DNA from: Tannerellaceae bacterium
Lineage (GTDB): Bacteria; Bacteroidota; Bacteroidia; Bacteroidales; Tannerellaceae
Length of the DNA: 46,545 nt
Direction: 5' to 3'
Assembly: GCA_031288615.1 (NCBI GenBank)
Contig: JAITRC010000012.1
Coordinates: 1 to 46,545, forward strand
The notes beneath the pieces are model-generated. The model saw only the letters and a list, made by a program, of their open reading frames with translations. It did no database searches and was not told the origin of the DNA. A program made the translations under genes and the position numbers. Shown one piece after another: positions 17,562-26,954 of the stretch; the first letter of the stretch is position 1; every line of letters begins with the position of its first letter.

Positions 17562-20500
17562 TGGGAATATCATCGACAGGGAGATTACAAAAGGCATGTA
17601 TGAAGGCGTCAGCCAAGCGGGCGTTGGTAATCAGAGGGATGTTGAGATCAATAGAGGCACGGCGTATTGCATAACCGTTGTTAAGCTCAAGGGGGGTCAG
17701 GTTGCGAGGGATATTGATGACAAGGTGTATTTCTTGGCGGTGGAGGAGGTGAAGGGCTTGCGGCGTATGCGGCTCGCTAGGCCAGTGGACAAGGGTGGAG
17801 GGGATATGGTTTTCGGTCAGGAAGCGGTGCGTGCCAGGCGTGGCAAAAAGGTTGTATCCCTTGTGGGCAAGGAGTTGTGCGGCATCAAGGAGTGAGGCTT
17901 TTTGTCTGGGAGAACCAGCGGAGAGGAGGATATTCTTCTGGGGTATCTGGTACCCCACGGCAAGCATAGAGGTGAGAACGGCTTGGGGAAGGTCTTCGCC
18001 AAGGCAGGCCACTTCGCCTGTGGAGGCCATGTCGACACCCAGCACAGGGTCTGCTTGCTGAAGCCGGCTGAAAGAGAATTGGGAGGCCTTGATACCCACG
18101 TAATCGAAGTCGAACTCCGTCTTAGCCGGTTTGTCAACAGGGAGGCCAAGCATAATGCGGGTGGCTGCTTCTATGAAATTTATCTTTAATACCTTGCTGA
18201 CAAACGGGAAACTGCGGGAGGCGCGGAGGTTACATTCAATGACTTTTATTTCATTGCCTTTGGCCAGATACTGGATATTGAAAGGGCCTGAGATATGCAG
18301 TTCGCGGGCTATTTGCTTGGAGATACGCTTAATGCGGCGATGGGTTTCGAGATATATCTTTTGAGCGGGGTATTGTATGGTGGCATCGCCGGAATGTACT
18401 CCGGCGAATTCGATGTGTTCGCTGATGGCGTAGAGGATGATTTCACCTTCCTGGGCGACGGCGTCAAGTTCAATCTCTTTAGCTTCTTCAATAAATTGGG
18501 AAACCACCACAGGATGTTGCTTGCTCACGTCGGCGGCAAGACGAAGGAAGCGTTGGAGTTCTTCGGGATTGGAGCAAACATTCATTGCCGCACCGCTGAG
18601 TACGTAGCTGGGGCGGACAAGGACGGGAAAACCTACTTCGTCGACAAAGGTATTGATGTCCTCCAGAGAAGAGAGTTCTTTCCAGCGGGGCTGATCAACA
18701 CGGATACGGTCGAGGAGACGGGAGAACTTTTCGCGGTCTTCGGCATTGTCAATACTTTGTGCGGAGGTGCCAAGTATACGGATATGCTGCCGATCAAGGC
18801 GGACGGCAAGGTTATTGGGTATCTGGCCGCCGGTGGAGACAATGACGCCGTGAGGGTGTTCGAGGTCAAGGATGTCCATGACGCGCTCAAAGGTAAGCTC
18901 GTCGAAATAGAGACGGTCGCACATGTCATAGTCAGTGGAGACGGTTTCAGGGTTGTAGTTAATCATGACCGAGCGGAAGCCTTCTTTGCGGATGGTATGA
19001 AGGGCTTGGACACCGCACCAATCGAACTCTACGGAGCTACCGATACGGTAAGCTCCGGAGCCGAGCACGACGATAGAGCGGCGGTCGCCGGTGTACCGGA
19101 CATCGTTTTCGGTACCGTTATATGTAAGGTAGAGGTAATTGGTTTGCGCAGGATATTCGGCAGCAAGCGTGTCGATTTGCTTGACGACGGGGACAATGTG
19201 TTGCTCCTTACGGTGGCTACGGATTTGGAGAACGGCCGCATCCATGTCTTTGGAGGTATGTTTGAAGACGGCGCGTGCGATCTGAAAGTCGGAAAAGCCT
19301 TGTTGCTTGGCGCGAAGGAGAAGGGATCCGGTCAAGGTTTGGAGGCCATCACATTGCTCCAGTTCTGCAGCAGTGCGAATGATACCATGCAGTTTTTGGA
19401 GAAACCACCTGTCTATTTTCGTCAGCTCATAGAGCTTATCTACGGTATAACCTGCCCTGAAGGCGCGGCTGATGGCGAAGATACGGGTATCCGTAGGTTC
19501 GCAGAGGGCTTTGTTGAGGTCGTGAAGGTCTTGAGGTTGTTGGGATGTTTCCGAAGGAGCTTGTACAAAGCCGTGCATACCCAGACCTGTCATGCGGAGG
19601 CCTTTCTGGATGGCTTCTTCAAACGTACGCCCGATTGCCATGACTTCGCCGACAGACTTCATTGCCGACCCTATCTCCCTAGCTACGCCATGGAATTTGC
19701 CCAAATCCCAGCGAGGTATCTTGCATACCACGTAATCAAGAGCCGGTTCAAAGAAAGCAGTGGTGGTTTTGGTGACGGAGTTTTTGAGTTCAAAGAGACC
19801 GTATCCCAGACCTAATTTAGCGGCGACAAAGGCTAAGGGATAGCCTGTAGCTTTGGAAGCCAAGGCGGACGAACGGCTAAGGCGGGCGTTGACTTCTATC
19901 ACTCGGTAGTCCTCGCTTTCGGGATCATAGGCGTACTGTACATTACATTCACCGACGATACCAATATGGCGGATAATGCGTATGGAGAGTTCGCGGAGCT
20001 TGTGATAGTCGGTGTTACTTAAGGTCTGCGAGGGTGCGATGACAATGCTTTCGCCTGTATGGATACCTAAGGGGTCGAAGTTTTCCATGTTACACACCGT
20101 AATGCAATTGTCAAAACGGTCGCGCACCACTTCATACTCCACCTCTTTCCACCCCTTAAGGCTTTTTTCTACCAGGACTTGCGGAGAAAAGGCGAAGGCT
20201 TTTTCCGCCAATTCGTTCAGTTCTTCTTCGTTGTCGCAAAAACCGGAACCTAATCCTCCCAAGGCGTATGCCGCGCGGATGATCACGGGATAGCCTAAGG
20301 TAGCAGCCGCGCGGCGGGCTTCTTCTATCGTAGCCGCAGCTTCACTGTTGATAGTCTTGACTTGTATCTCTTCCAGTTTACGGACAAACAATTCGCGGTC
20401 TTCGGTATCCATAATAGCCTGTACGGGAGTACCCAGTACGCGGACGTTGTACTTTTCCAGCACACCTTTCCTGTACAAAGCGACGCCGCAATTCAAAGCC

Positions 20501-21903
20501 GTTTGTCCTCCAAAGGCCAAGAGAATACCGTCAGGGCGTTCCCGCTCTATTACTTTCTCTACAAAGAAAGGTGTCACAGGAAGAAAATAAACCTTATCGG
20601 CCACTCCTTCGGAAGTTTGCACTGTAGCAATGTTGGGATTGATAAGGATGGTCTCTATCCCTTCTTCCTTGATGGCTTTAAGCGCCTGACTGCCGGAGTA
20701 GTCGAACTCGCCGGCCTCTCCAATTTTTAATGCGCCTGAACCCAAGACCAGTACTTTTGCAGGCAAGCTCTTGAGTGTCGTATTGACAGAGCCTTTCTCT
20801 ATCTTCAATACGCCGGTACGGACTGTCTCGGCAAAGATATCGAAGATGAACGCCGTGTCCGTGGGGCCGCTACATGCTTCGGGATGGAATTGTGCGGTGA
20901 AGAACGGCTTTGTCTTATGACGTATTCCTTCATTTGTACCGTCGTTCATATTGACAAAAAGAGGCTCCCAGTCGGTGCCTAACGTAGCTCCGTCCACCGC
21001 ATAGCCATGGTTTTGCGACGTTACAAAACATTTGTCCGTGCCAACGAGCCGCACCGGTTGATTATGGCTACGGTGTCCGTACTTGAGCTTGAAAATGGAT
21101 GCTCCACCGGCCTTTGCCAGCAGTTGGTTACCCATGCATATCCCGCATATCGGTTTATTTTCCGACAGTATTTTCCGAATGTTTAACACTGCTACCATGC
21201 AGTTGTCAGGATCGCCCGGCCCGTTGCTAATGAATACTCCGTCGTACTCCAACGCACTGAAGTCGTAGTTCCAAGGGACACGAATCACCGTCAGTCCTCT
21301 ATCCAGCAGACACCGGATAATGTTATGCTTCACCCCGCAATCTATCAGCACCACACGTTTTTTCCCTTCGCCTTCGCCGTAGGTGATGACCTGTTTGCAA
21401 GAAACTATATCTACGTAGTTCGTCGCTTCGTAATCAAACGTCTCTTGAAGATTTTCCGGTACTTCATCGAAGAGGATTTTCCCCGTCATTACTCCGCTCT
21501 CACGCAATTTCTTAGTCAAAGCACGCGTATCTATTCCGCAAATACCCGGCACTTGTTCTTCTTTCAGCCAATCCCCCAGACTTTCTACTGCATTCCAATG
21601 ACTGAACTCATAGCTGTAATCGCTCACAATGATCGCTGCCGCATGAATCTTTTCACTCTCCATGAAGACAGACAACCCATCTTCTCGCAAATCACGCGGT
21701 GGTACCCCATAGTTCCCTTCCAAGGGGTAGGTCAATACCATCAATTGTCCGGCATACGAAGGATCAGTCAAGCTTTCGGGATAACCCGTCATCGCTGTGT
21801 TGAACACCACTTCCCCCGTCACACCCCGCTCATAACCGAATGAAATCCCTTCAAACACACTCCCGTCCCCCAAAACCAGCCTTACCTTTTTTGCGCCCTG
21901 CAT
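17536..21903 (-). CDS. carAB: fused carbamoyl-phosphate synthase (CarA-CarB), glutamine-hydrolysing
   Basis: One uninterrupted frame of 1455 residues carries both subunits of carbamoyl-phosphate synthase, which are separate genes in most bacteria. Residues 1 to about 370 are CarA: the small-subunit N-domain, then the class I glutamine amidotransferase with ICGICMGNQLLAKAGG (nucleophile Cys256) and QFHPEA (His340, Glu342), all intact. From about residue 382 (AKVLVLGSGALKIGEAGEFD) comes CarB with two ATP-grasp halves (NPNIATVQTSEG, GYPVIIRAAYALGGLGSG; then NYNPETVSTDYD, RPSYVLSGAAMNV) and the MGS-like C-terminal domain (ATPGTHRFL, LVINIPRN). Motifs VKQIDTLAAEYP and GGQIPNNLA are those of Bacteroidetes CarB and of eukaryotic CPS I/CAD rather than of the E. 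coli enzyme (GGQTPLKLA). I checked the junction at 20701-20820: no stop or frameshift. It follows fumarase by 50 bases. Confidence 0.95.
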   Translation of the reverse strand: MQGAKKVRLVLGDGSVFEGISFGYERGVTGEVVFNTAMTGYPESLTDPSYAGQLMVLTYPLEGNYGVPPRDLREDGLSVFMESEKIHAAAIIVSDYSYEFSHWNAVESLGDWLKEEQVPGICGIDTRALTKKLRESGVMTGKILFDEVPENLQETFDYEATNYVDIVSCKQVITYGEGEGKKRVVLIDCGVKHNIIRCLLDRGLTVIRVPWNYDFSALEYDGVFISNGPGDPDNCMVAVLNIRKILSENKPICGICMGNQLLAKAGGASIFKLKYGHRSHNQPVRLVGTDKCFVTSQNHGYAVDGATLGTDWEPLFVNMNDGTNEGIRHKTKPFFTAQFHPEACSGPTDTAFIFDIFAETVRTGVLKIEKGSVNTTLKSLPAKVLVLGSGALKIGEAGEFDYSGSQALKAIKEEGIETILINPNIATVQTSEGVADKVYFLPVTPFFVEKVIERERPDGILLAFGGQTALNCGVALYRKGVLEKYNVRVLGTPVQAIMDTEDRELFVRKLEEIQVKTINSEAAATIEEARRAAATLGYPVIIRAAYALGGLGSGFCDNEEELNELAEKAFAFSPQVLVEKSLKGWKEVEYEVVRDRFDNCITVCNMENFDPLGIHTGESIVIAPSQTLSNTDYHKLRELSIRIIRHIGIVGECNVQYAYDPESEDYRVIEVNARLSRSSALASKATGYPLAFVAAKLGLGYGLFELKNSVTKTTTAFFEPALDYVVCKIPRWDLGKFHGVAREIGSAMKSVGEVMAIGRTFEEAIQKGLRMTGLGMHGFVQAPSETSQQPQDLHDLNKALCEPTDTRIFAISRAFRAGYTVDKLYELTKIDRWFLQKLHGIIRTAAELEQCDGLQTLTGSLLLRAKQQGFSDFQIARAVFKHTSKDMDAAVLQIRSHRKEQHIVPVVKQIDTLAAEYPAQTNYLYLTYNGTENDVRYTGDRRSIVVLGSGAYRIGSSVEFDWCGVQALHTIRKEGFRSVMINYNPETVSTDYDMCDRLYFDELTFERVMDILDLEHPHGVIVSTGGQIPNNLAVRLDRQHIRILGTSAQSIDNAEDREKFSRLLDRIRVDQPRWKELSSLEDINTFVDEVGFPVLVRPSYVLSGAAMNVCSNPEELQRFLRLAADVSKQHPVVVSQFIEEAKEIELDAVAQEGEIILYAISEHIEFAGVHSGDATIQYPAQKIYLETHRRIKRISKQIARELHISGPFNIQYLAKGNEIKVIECNLRASRSFPFVSKVLKINFIEAATRIMLGLPVDKPAKTEFDFDYVGIKASQFSFSRLQQADPVLGVDMASTGEVACLGEDLPQAVLTSMLAVGYQIPQKNILLSAGSPRQKASLLDAAQLLAHKGYNLFATPGTHRFLTENHIPSTLVHWPSEPHTPQALHLLHRQEIHLVINIPRNLTPLELNNGYAIRRASIDLNIPLITNARLADAFIHAFCNLPVDDIPIKTWQEYR

Positions 21904-21953
21904 ACTTGCCTTTATACCGTCAATCCCATTCTTGCCCTTGCCTCCTTTTTAGA

Positions 21954-23570
21954 TCACAGTTGCTCGAAGAAGTCGTTACCTTTATTGTCCACAAGAATGA
22001 AGGCAGGGAAGTTCTCTACTTCTATCTTCCATATTGCTTCCATACCCAATTCAGGGTATTCCAGACATTCCACTTTCTTAATACTCTCCTGGGCAAGGAT
22101 AGCTGCCGGGCCGCCTATACTACCCAGATAGAAGCCTCCATGCTTGCGACAAGCGGTTGTCACCTGTTGATTACGGTTACCTTTGGCTATCATCACCAAA
22201 CTACCGCCTTGCGATTGGAAAAGATCCACGTACGAATCCATACGTCCCGCCGTTGTCGGGCCGAACGAACCGGACGGCATACCCGGAGGTGTCTTGGCCG
22301 GGCCAGCATAATAGATGGGATGATCCTTGATATACTGCGGTAAACCCTGCCCGCTATCCAAACGCTCCTTAAGTTTAGCATGAGCAATATCGCGGCCTAC
22401 TACAATCGTGCCGCTCAGCGAAAGTCGTGTGGATACCGGATACTTGTCCAGCTCTTTCAAAACTTCTTTCATTGGCCGGTTCAAGTCTATCTTCACCGCT
22501 TCTCCTTCATCGGCGTACCGTAATTTCTCAGGTATGAACCGACCCGGATTTGTTTCCAGTTGTTCAATCCATATCCCTTCCTTATTGATCTTCGCCTTGA
22601 TATTGCGGTCGGCTGAACAGGATACACCCATCCCTACGGGACACGAAGCCCCATGACGGGGAAGCCTAATAATCCTGAGGTCATGCGCGAAATATTTTCC
22701 ACCGAACTGCGCCCCAAGCCCTATCTTATACGCCGCTTCCAACACCTGCTGCTCCAATTCGATGTCACGAAAAGCCTGTCCATACTCATTTCCTGCGGTG
22801 GGTAGATGATCGTAGTAGTGCGCTGAGGCCAGCTTTACGGTCTTCAAATTTATCTCTGCCGACGTTCCTCCTATCACAAAAGCAATGTGATAAGGCGGAC
22901 AGGCAGCCGTTCCTAAAGTTTTCATTTTCTCCACGAGGAAAGGTAGCAATGTATCCGGATTGAGCAAAGCTTTTGTCTCTTGAAACAAGTATGTTTTATT
23001 CGCCGACCCACCGCCTTTGGCAATACAGAGGAATTTATATTCCGCACTCTCAGTCGCATAAATATCTATCTGGGCAGGAAGATTACACGCCGTGTTCTTT
23101 TCTTTGTACATATCCAGCGGCACGTTTTGCGAGTATCGCAAACTATTTTGCGTGTAGGTTTCATAGACCCCCTTGGAAAGAGCTTCCGCATCATTCGCTT
23201 CCGTCCATACTTGCTGGCCTTTCTTGGCCACAATCACCGCCGTTCCTGTGTCTTGGCAGAACGGCAACTTCCTTTTGGCCGATACTTCCGCATTTCTCAA
23301 AAAAGTTAGTGCCACATACTTATCATTCTTACTTGCTTCCGGATCGTTAAGCACCGCCGCCACTTGTTCCTGATGTTCCGTACGTAAAAAGAAAGCTACA
23401 TCGTGAAAACAGGTCTGGGACAAAACCGCCAGACCTGCCGCCTCCACCTTGAGTATCTCCTTCCCCTCAAACTTTGCCGTCGACACATATTCCTTTGTCA
23501 GCAAGTAGTACTTTGTTGTATCTTCGCCCGTAGGAAAAGGCTCTTGATACTTAAATGAAGGCGTCGCCAT
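21954..23570 (-). CDS. fumA: fumarate hydratase, class I (iron-sulfur)
   Basis: Class I fumarase interconverts fumarate and malate using an oxygen-sensitive [4Fe-4S] cluster. The 538-residue single-chain protein has the three cluster Cys at residues 105 (FCQDTG), 224 (TAACPPYH) and 318 (GVSCSADR), a constant 28-residue offset from the Leishmania enzyme numbering as I recall it, so spacing is conserved. [15 protein letters not shown] and the C-terminal [10 protein letters not shown] (beta-domain) and FGPTTAGRM are also typical. It fits the fumarate-based energy metabolism of anaerobic Bacteroidales. carAB starts 50 bases downstream on the same strand. A TACTTTTG box lies 45 bases upstream of the start. 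Confidence 0.93.
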   Translation of the reverse strand: MATPSFKYQEPFPTGEDTTKYYLLTKEYVSTAKFEGKEILKVEAAGLAVLSQTCFHDVAFFLRTEHQEQVAAVLNDPEASKNDKYVALTFLRNAEVSAKRKLPFCQDTGTAVIVAKKGQQVWTEANDAEALSKGVYETYTQNSLRYSQNVPLDMYKEKNTACNLPAQIDIYATESAEYKFLCIAKGGGSANKTYLFQETKALLNPDTLLPFLVEKMKTLGTAACPPYHIAFVIGGTSAEINLKTVKLASAHYYDHLPTAGNEYGQAFRDIELEQQVLEAAYKIGLGAQFGGKYFAHDLRIIRLPRHGASCPVGMGVSCSADRNIKAKINKEGIWIEQLETNPGRFIPEKLRYADEGEAVKIDLNRPMKEVLKELDKYPVSTRLSLSGTIVVGRDIAHAKLKERLDSGQGLPQYIKDHPIYYAGPAKTPPGMPSGSFGPTTAGRMDSYVDLFQSQGGSLVMIAKGNRNQQVTTACRKHGGFYLGSIGGPAAILAQESIKKVECLEYPELGMEAIWKIEVENFPAFILVDNKGNDFFEQL

Positions 23571-23614
23571 ACCGTTTCCGAATTAGCCCATGATCACTAT
23601 TATTCACTGCCGCG

Positions 23615-23622
23615 CAAAAGTA
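23615..23622 (-). promoter_or_regulatory. -7 box (TACTTTTG) for fumarase
   Basis: Exact TAnnTTTG match on the minus strand, about 45 bases before the fumarase start, in the divergent spacer with rpsP. Confidence 0.45.
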
Positions 23623-23656
23623 GGGATAATTTCGTTTCATATAACTAATTCTTTTG

Positions 23657-23664
23657 TACCTTTG
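23657..23664 (+). promoter_or_regulatory. -7 box (TACCTTTG) for rpsP
   Basis: Exact TAnnTTTG match on the plus strand, 35 bases before the rpsP start codon. Confidence 0.5.
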
Positions 23665-23698
23665 CCCCGCTAAAAACGAAAAGCATATAAGAATACGC

Positions 23699-24241
23699 AT
23701 GGCAACAAGAATCAGATTGCAGCGACACGGACGTAAGGATTATGCCTTCTACCACATCGTTGTCGCGGACAACAGGGCTCCACGAGATGGAAAGTTTATT
23801 GAGAGGATAGGTTCCTACAACCCGAACACGCATCCCGCAACAGTAGATTTGAAGTTTGATCGTGCCTTGTATTGGTTACAGGTTGGCGCTCAGCCTACCG
23901 ACACCACACGTGACATCCTCTCTAGGGAGGGTGTTTGCTTCAAGAAGCACCTCCTCGAAGGAGTGAAGAAGGGTGCTTTTGACGAAGCGGCGGCGGAAGA
24001 AAAATTTCAAACCTGGCTCGAAAACAAGAAGGCAGGCTTGCAGGCTGTCAAAGAAAAAGACCATGAGTCCATTCGGGAAGCCAACAAGGTTCGCTTTGAA
24101 GCCGAAAAGAAAATAAATAAAGTCCGTAGTGAGTCCCTCGCCAAGAAGCTTGCCGAGCAGCAGGCCGCTGAGCAAGCCGAAAAAGAAACTGCATCGGCAG
24201 AAGAGCAGGCAGGGGCAACAGAAACTCCTATAGCAGGATAA
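23699..24241 (+). CDS. rpsP: 30S ribosomal protein bS16
   Basis: bS16 is a component of the small ribosomal subunit. The first 80 or so residues are the conserved domain ([20 protein letters not shown], then [22 protein letters not shown]). From about residue 85 to 180 the protein has a long charged tail rich in Ala, Glu and Lys with likely coiled-coil character, as found in Bacteroidetes S16, which is about twice the length of the E. coli protein. The ATG at 23699 is chosen because the conserved MATRIRL begins there; the frame is open 15 codons upstream, but that part contains the promoter box. It converges on a BspA-like gene with 18 bases between stops. Confidence 0.95.
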   Translation: MATRIRLQRHGRKDYAFYHIVVADNRAPRDGKFIERIGSYNPNTHPATVDLKFDRALYWLQVGAQPTDTTRDILSREGVCFKKHLLEGVKKGAFDEAAAEEKFQTWLENKKAGLQAVKEKDHESIREANKVRFEAEKKINKVRSESLAKKLAEQQAAEQAEKETASAEEQAGATETPIAG

Positions 24242-24259
24242 GGCTCACCTCTTCTTATC

Positions 24260-25525
24260 TTACCAACACACTTTACTCACACCTCGTGCATTGCGTACGA
24301 GGTAGATCCCTTTGGGTAAAGTAGTAGGAAGGCCATCGGAATAACGTCCGACAAAACGGCCGCTAAGTGTATACACATCTCCCGTAGTATCATCAGGATT
24401 CACGATAGGAGACAATGCATTCCCGCGTGCCACCATAATATGTGCAAAACTACTCCATACAGGAGCAGAAGCATACAATTCCGTACTGCCTGCCGGCACA
24501 ACCAACTCGCAGGTGCCCTTATCCACACCGTCAAAAGCTACCGCCAACACATCTACTGGCGGCAATACACGCAAGCAAACAATACGCTGCATATCTACAC
24601 AACCCGCAAAAGCACCTCCCTTTATCTCTGTTACAGACTCGGACAACGTCACTTCCGACAGCATCTCACAACCCTGAAATGCGCCTGCTTCTATGGTCTT
24701 CACTCCACCCGGAATGGTTAGTCGGTATAACTTCGTATTGTTCATGAACATCCCTTCGGCAATAGACTCTACCTTCGCCCCGAATTCAATATTCGTCAGT
24801 CTTGTCTTGCCATTGAACGGCGATCCCGCATCGAACAATAAAGTCCTCCCTACATACACCTTCTCCAGCGGACAAGAAGCTAAGGCCAACGGATGTACAA
24901 ACCGCAAGGTATCCGGCGACGCCTCTATTGTGATCTCTTTCAGTCGCGTACAACCCACAAAAGCCGTCGCTCCTATTGTTGTCACGTCCTTTTCAACAAT
25001 CAGCTTCTCCAATTGTGAGGCGTCATAAAAAGGAGATGTATTTACCGCTACGTCGCGTTGCATCCACAACACCTTCAGTCCCGTACCCGCAAATGCCCTA
25101 TCTCGTCCTGAAAGCGGGTTCTCTCCTGGCTTCAACACAACCTCTTCCAAGCCTACACAACCTCCGAAGGCCGTATCTATATATTCCACACTCCCTTCAA
25201 TGATCAGCTTTTTCAGATCTGTGCAGCCTTGGAACACCTTCCGGCCTATCGCCTTCACGTCGTACACAACCGTACCGTCCGCTGTATTCTTCCGCTCCAC
25301 ACGCGAAGGCACGAACACTTCACCCTTGTATACCGACTGACCGAACAGTGGATCGTTGAACGCAACCAATTCCACCTCCCCGCCAGCGACGATCCTAAAA
25401 GCCATTAATACCCCAACACCATTGTCGGCCTCGAAATAGGCAGATGAATACTCCTCCTCTTCGGATATAACCCGCAGACTCGTAACCAACGAGACACACA
25501 ACGCGAGGAAGATTACCTTTTTCAT
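24260..25525 (-). CDS. BspA-like leucine-rich repeat (LRR_5) surface protein with T9SS-like tail
   Basis: The product has 421 residues from MKKVIFLALCVSLVTSLRV, a Sec signal peptide. The middle carries repeats of the Treponema/BspA LRR_5 type, for example IGATAFVGCTRLKEITI, IAEGMFMNNTKLYRLTIPG, IEAGAFQGCEMLSEVTL and IKGGAFAGCVDMQRIVC, spread over about residues 70-330. The last 60 residues (DVYTLSGRFVGRYSDGLP, then LPKGIYLVRNARGVSKVCW) look like a T9SS type A sorting domain, so the protein is probably secreted and attached to the cell surface by the T9SS. The usual lysine-rich ending is replaced by KVCW. It starts 40 bases after rpsO and may be co-transcribed. Ligand unknown; BspA relatives bind host proteins. 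Confidence 0.8.
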   Translation of the reverse strand: MKKVIFLALCVSLVTSLRVISEEEEYSSAYFEADNGVGVLMAFRIVAGGEVELVAFNDPLFGQSVYKGEVFVPSRVERKNTADGTVVYDVKAIGRKVFQGCTDLKKLIIEGSVEYIDTAFGGCVGLEEVVLKPGENPLSGRDRAFAGTGLKVLWMQRDVAVNTSPFYDASQLEKLIVEKDVTTIGATAFVGCTRLKEITIEASPDTLRFVHPLALASCPLEKVYVGRTLLFDAGSPFNGKTRLTNIEFGAKVESIAEGMFMNNTKLYRLTIPGGVKTIEAGAFQGCEMLSEVTLSESVTEIKGGAFAGCVDMQRIVCLRVLPPVDVLAVAFDGVDKGTCELVVPAGSTELYASAPVWSSFAHIMVARGNALSPIVNPDDTTGDVYTLSGRFVGRYSDGLPTTLPKGIYLVRNARGVSKVCW

Positions 25526-25565
25526 GATGCCCGTGTGAATATGGGTAAGTTTAAGCAAGAACTAT

Positions 25566-25835
25566 CTACTTACGTATGCCTAAATCCTTGATAATAGAAC
25601 GATAGCGTTCTATATCTGTCTTGATCAGGTAGTCCAACAGTCTGCGGCGTTTACCCACCAACATCTTTAGTGAACGCTCAGTGGCGTAATCCTTGTGGTT
25701 CTTTTTAAGATGTTCCGTAAGGTGACTTATACGATAGGAAAAGAGCGCTATTTGGCTCTCCGCCGAACCGGTATTCGTAACCGACTTTCCATGCTTCTCA
25801 AACAACTCCTTCTTTTTCTCTGAATCTAAATACAT
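25566..25835 (-). CDS. rpsO: 30S ribosomal protein uS15
   Basis: Full-length 89-residue uS15, a primary 16S rRNA binding protein. Family features: GSAESQIALFSYRISHLTEHLK and DYATERSLKMLVGKRRRLLDYL (quoted in parts: RISHLTEHLK, GKRRRLLDYL). The start MYLDSEKKKELF at 25835 is preceded by a GAGGAG sequence about 7 bases upstream, one of the few clear Shine-Dalgarno-like sites in the window. Confidence 0.97.
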   Translation of the reverse strand: MYLDSEKKKELFEKHGKSVTNTGSAESQIALFSYRISHLTEHLKKNHKDYATERSLKMLVGKRRRLLDYLIKTDIERYRSIIKDLGIRK

Positions 25836-25882
25836 GACGCTCCTCTACTTTAATAAATTATACCATATTATTCAAGCACCGG

Positions 25883-25914
25883 CAAAGGTAGAAGTTTTCA
25901 GCCACCTACGCAAC
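25883..25914 (-). promoter_or_regulatory. promoter for rpsO (GTTG-N20-TACCTTTG)
   Basis: TACCTTTG (25883-25890) on the minus strand is an exact -7 match, with GTTG (25911-25914) 20 bases upstream as a likely -33 element. The -33 part lies inside the 3' end of the upstream glycosyltransferase gene. The leader before rpsO would be about 40 bases. Confidence 0.6.
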
Positions 25915-26941
25915 GATGCGCAGAAAAAAGTATCGCGATGAATTTAGTCAATCTATTCATCCACATTCCGATCGCCGGCATGAAAAAGGAATGAATCAAG
26001 CCCGCCGACGGGATGGCAATCTTCAACGGCAAAGCATGGTATACACCGACCATCACCTTGAACCACCATGGACGGTCGTCAACCCATAAAGGATGGTCTT
26101 TCCATGGTGATATACGCAAGTACGCCTTCCACTCTTTGTAAAACCCTTCCGAAGGGCTTGTTTTTATCCATGGGCGGGGTGCATGAAAGAAGGTGGCGAA
26201 ATGGATAACTACCGGATGGGCTACCGATTCTTGCACTTCTTCCTTAGAATAAAAAAAACTCGGCCGACGCCATTGCAGCAACTGTGAATAGGTAAACACA
26301 CAACGCGAAATCAGGCAATTGTACCTCGGGTGTACAAGTTTCGTTCGATCGGACAGCACCATGCTTAGCAAACATTGATCACCATAAGGCCCCACCCCAT
26401 GTAGTCGACGAATGGCCTCGCTCACTTTCTCCTCTACACCGAAGTTTCGCCAACTCTCCATGTCAATCAACATCATCCCCGTTTGTAGGTAAGGCTGATT
26501 TTTTTTTAAATAAACCCAACTCCTGTGCATGTTCGAACAGCAATCGTTCACTGCCACAAGTATGTTCCCTTCAAACACCATGCTCCACAATTCCGTCAGG
26601 CTGTCGATCACCAAGGTATCGCAATCCAAATAAAGTACCTTAGTCAGGTTTTTGGGAAGTAACTGTCCGATAAACAAGCGGGAAAACATACTGAGTGAAC
26701 TTCTTGGCGTTTTATGTCCTTTCATCACCCGTTCAACCGTTTCTTTCGCCGGATAAAACGAACAGTCCCGCCCGTATTTCCCCGTCATTGCAACGATTTT
26801 CTCCTTGTTTGTACATTCAATCCCCCCATCCAGTATATGAAAATGTATTCGTTCGGCACTCCCGTTACTTTCCATTAGCGAAAGCATGGACACCCCCATA
26901 ATCCATGCAAATTTATCGTCTCCTGCATAAACGATATCCAT
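25898..26941 (-). CDS. glycosyltransferase family 8
   Basis: The 347-residue protein has the GT8 fold pattern of LgtC/GspA-type retaining glucosyl- or galactosyltransferases: MDIVYAGDDKFAWIMGVSMLSL at the N-terminus, the metal-binding DxD in KVLYLDCDTLVIDSLTELW near residue 100, and YLQTGMMLIDMESWR then GDQCLLSMV further on, plus HFATFFHAPRPW corresponding to the conserved H..G..KPW region. It probably adds a hexose to a surface glycan; acceptor unknown. The GT2 gene ends 13 bases upstream on the same strand, so the two are an operon. The coding strand contains runs of nine A (26499-26507) and eight T (26251-26258), possible slippage sites. No signal peptide is seen. Confidence 0.85.
   Translation of the reverse strand: MDIVYAGDDKFAWIMGVSMLSLMESNGSAERIHFHILDGGIECTNKEKIVAMTGKYGRDCSFYPAKETVERVMKGHKTPRSSLSMFSRLFIGQLLPKNLTKVLYLDCDTLVIDSLTELWSMVFEGNILVAVNDCCSNMHRSWVYLKKNQPYLQTGMMLIDMESWRNFGVEEKVSEAIRRLHGVGPYGDQCLLSMVLSDRTKLVHPRYNCLISRCVFTYSQLLQWRRPSFFYSKEEVQESVAHPVVIHFATFFHAPRPWIKTSPSEGFYKEWKAYLRISPWKDHPLWVDDRPWWFKVMVGVYHALPLKIAIPSAGLIHSFFMPAIGMWMNRLTKFIAILFSAHRCVGG
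26251..26258 (-). repeat. T8 homopolymer (coding strand) in the GT8 gene
   Basis: Eight consecutive A on the plus strand encode Ser-Phe-Phe-Tyr on the minus strand in the C-terminal third of the GT8 protein. A one-base slip would change the frame. Confidence 0.85.
26499..26507 (-). repeat. A9 homopolymer (coding strand) in the GT8 gene
   Basis: Nine consecutive T on the plus strand encode Leu-Lys-Lys-Asn on the minus strand near residue 147. It is the longest homopolymer noticed inside a gene in this window. Confidence 0.85.
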
Positions 26942-26954
26942 CAGCTTCTCCCTA

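Noticed and set aside
18295..19815. 506-codon open frame on the plus strand
   Set aside because: It is antisense to carAB and shows no family features; the strong base skew there removes stop codons from the opposite strand.
20690..20830. Possible frameshift artefact joining carA and carB
   Set aside because: Read codon by codon on the minus strand, the frame passes cleanly from the amidotransferase end into the large-subunit start with sensible residues on both sides and no homopolymer likely to cause an error.
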